64,000 nucleotides of DNA from contig NW_020167520.1 of NCBI RefSeq assembly GCF_001641265.1, positions 1,116,001 through 1,180,000 on the forward strand, read 5' to 3'. The translations under genes and the position numbers were made by a program. A model generated the notes under the pieces. The model was not told the origin of the DNA, ran no database searches, and saw only the letters and a list, made by a program, of their open reading frames with translations. Positions 63,140-64,000 of this stretch are shown here, one piece after another; within the stretch, counting starts at the first letter, position 1; each line of letters opens with the position of its first letter. This stretch comes from Pseudogymnoascus destructans. Taxonomy: Eukaryota; Ascomycota; Leotiomycetes; Thelebolales; Thelebolaceae.

Positions 63140-63430
63140 AATCTGATAAGCTAGATACATCTACAACTACTTGACAAGTTCGTGCATTATGACCAGTCTT
63201 TCTGCAAGTGCCACAGCGCCGTCCAGCCGATTGACCCTCGTTTTGAAAAGCCTCTCCAGAGCGCTTGTCACGTCGAATTTGCTCATCCACCTCCCTTTAA
63301 GCCAATACCTCCTTGGCAGACACGAGTCCTTTTGGCCCTACGGCGTTTGCTAAGGGCTTGATTTGCCTGGCGAAGAGTACGGATCATCATCCACCTTTTG
63401 CTATTCTTGTAGAAAGCATAACATCTACCC
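63140..63430 (-). pseudogene. Relic of Fot1/pogo-type transposase C-terminus
   Basis: Minus-strand translation shows IRTLRQANQALSKRRRAKRT, a stop and frameshift, then DEQIRRDKRSGEA, RRCGTCRKTGHNARTCQVV and an acidic Ser/Asp end. This is the C-terminal coil, basic tract and CCHC-like knuckle of fungal pogo transposases, better preserved than the copy at 12900-13250. The DDE core is not seen to the right within the window. Confidence 0.75.
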
Positions 63431-64000
63431 ATTTACCTTCCCTTCTTATCTTACTCATATTCTACAACCTCCTTGATGTTGGGATATTTCAGCCATACAA
63501 GCATTAGCATAAAGTTGCAGTCCAAACAGCAATACGGAATCTTGATCTACAATATGACCTCTCTTCTTTCCTACGTGATTTACTAAACAATTAGAGCAAA
63601 TACCTTCAAACCTCAAACAATTATCCATGCATTTCGGAAGGCAGGAATATGGCTAGAGATAGTGCTATATCTCTACAGAAGATTCAGAAATACTCAAAAC
63701 CAACCAACACTCAAGAAGATGAAGGACAGCAACTTTTACCAACTTTGAAGGGCTCTGAGAATCAACTCTAAGCATGGAAAGACAAGTTTACACCTCTATT
63801 AAGTAGCCTATCAAAGAATCAATTTTATACATCAATCAAGGGAATGGAAGAGGTTTTAGTAGATGCACAGAAATGAGAGTTTGACTTCTCTATGCTATAG
63901 GGACGGGTTTAACAGAGTCAGAATCGCAAAAGCAAAAGCCACCATACACTACAATTTGGAGGTGCTTTAACTGCTGCTCATGCACATGCTACAATTCAAC
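63431..64000. other. AT-rich right edge, probable transposon debris
   Basis: No intact frame longer than about 60 codons. The composition is AT-rich. It is probably the degraded body of the transposase or another repeat continuing beyond the window. Confidence 0.4.

Overview
The window is nuclear DNA from a filamentous ascomycete (Pezizomycotina). Protein genes carry short GT-AG introns of about 48-120 bp, often with CTAAC-like branch sites. The proteins are typical of these fungi: a peroxisomal catalase, a 2EXR protein, a Bni4-like protein, a GFA-domain relic and fungal MFS/APC transporters. The repeats are Ty3/gypsy chromovirus and Fot1/pogo-type elements. I cannot name the genus.

Layout. 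1-13.7 kb is a nest of transposable elements. It starts with the 3' end of one LTR element and its LTR (529-767). A complete minus-strand chromovirus follows (1347-9255) with identical 475-bp LTRs and a GCGGA target duplication. This element inserted into the LTR of a relative, and a solo LTR (8031-8966, duplication TCGTG) later inserted into it. Next comes an LTR - gag fragment - inverted LTR palindrome (9585-12044), then AT-rich debris with a pogo transposase relic. 14-60.5 kb is gene-dense: catalase, enoyl-CoA hydratase, RER1, PAF1, ARL1, ARP8, an unknown protein, an RRM-like nucleolar protein, cytochrome c heme lyase, an ABC1/ADCK kinase, a Yta7/ATAD2 ATPase, a Bni4-like protein, SWC5, DUS1, an APC permease, an MFS carrier, a 2EXR protein and a hexose-type transporter. 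60.5-64 kb holds a decayed GFA gene, a small membrane protein and a second pogo relic.

Functional themes. Four chromatin/transcription factors lie within 27 kb (PAF1, ARP8/INO80, Yta7, SWC5/SWR1). Three genes serve mitochondria (enoyl-CoA hydratase, heme lyase, ABC1 kinase). Transporters cluster at the right end. I see no secondary-metabolite cluster, rRNA, convincing tRNA or CRISPR.

The most unusual biology is in the chromovirus. Gag, a small Cys/His ORF and pol lie in successive -1 frames, with a textbook A-AAA-AAC slippery heptamer before pol. An antisense ORF beside the 3' LTR encodes a perfect Zn(II)2Cys6-spaced cysteine cluster plus a predicted coiled coil. The U3 region carries a dense array of GGACTC/GAGTCC hexamers, while the related older LTR has a GGATAG/CTATCC array instead. 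A self-encoded regulator acting on an evolving LTR site array is a testable but unproven reading.
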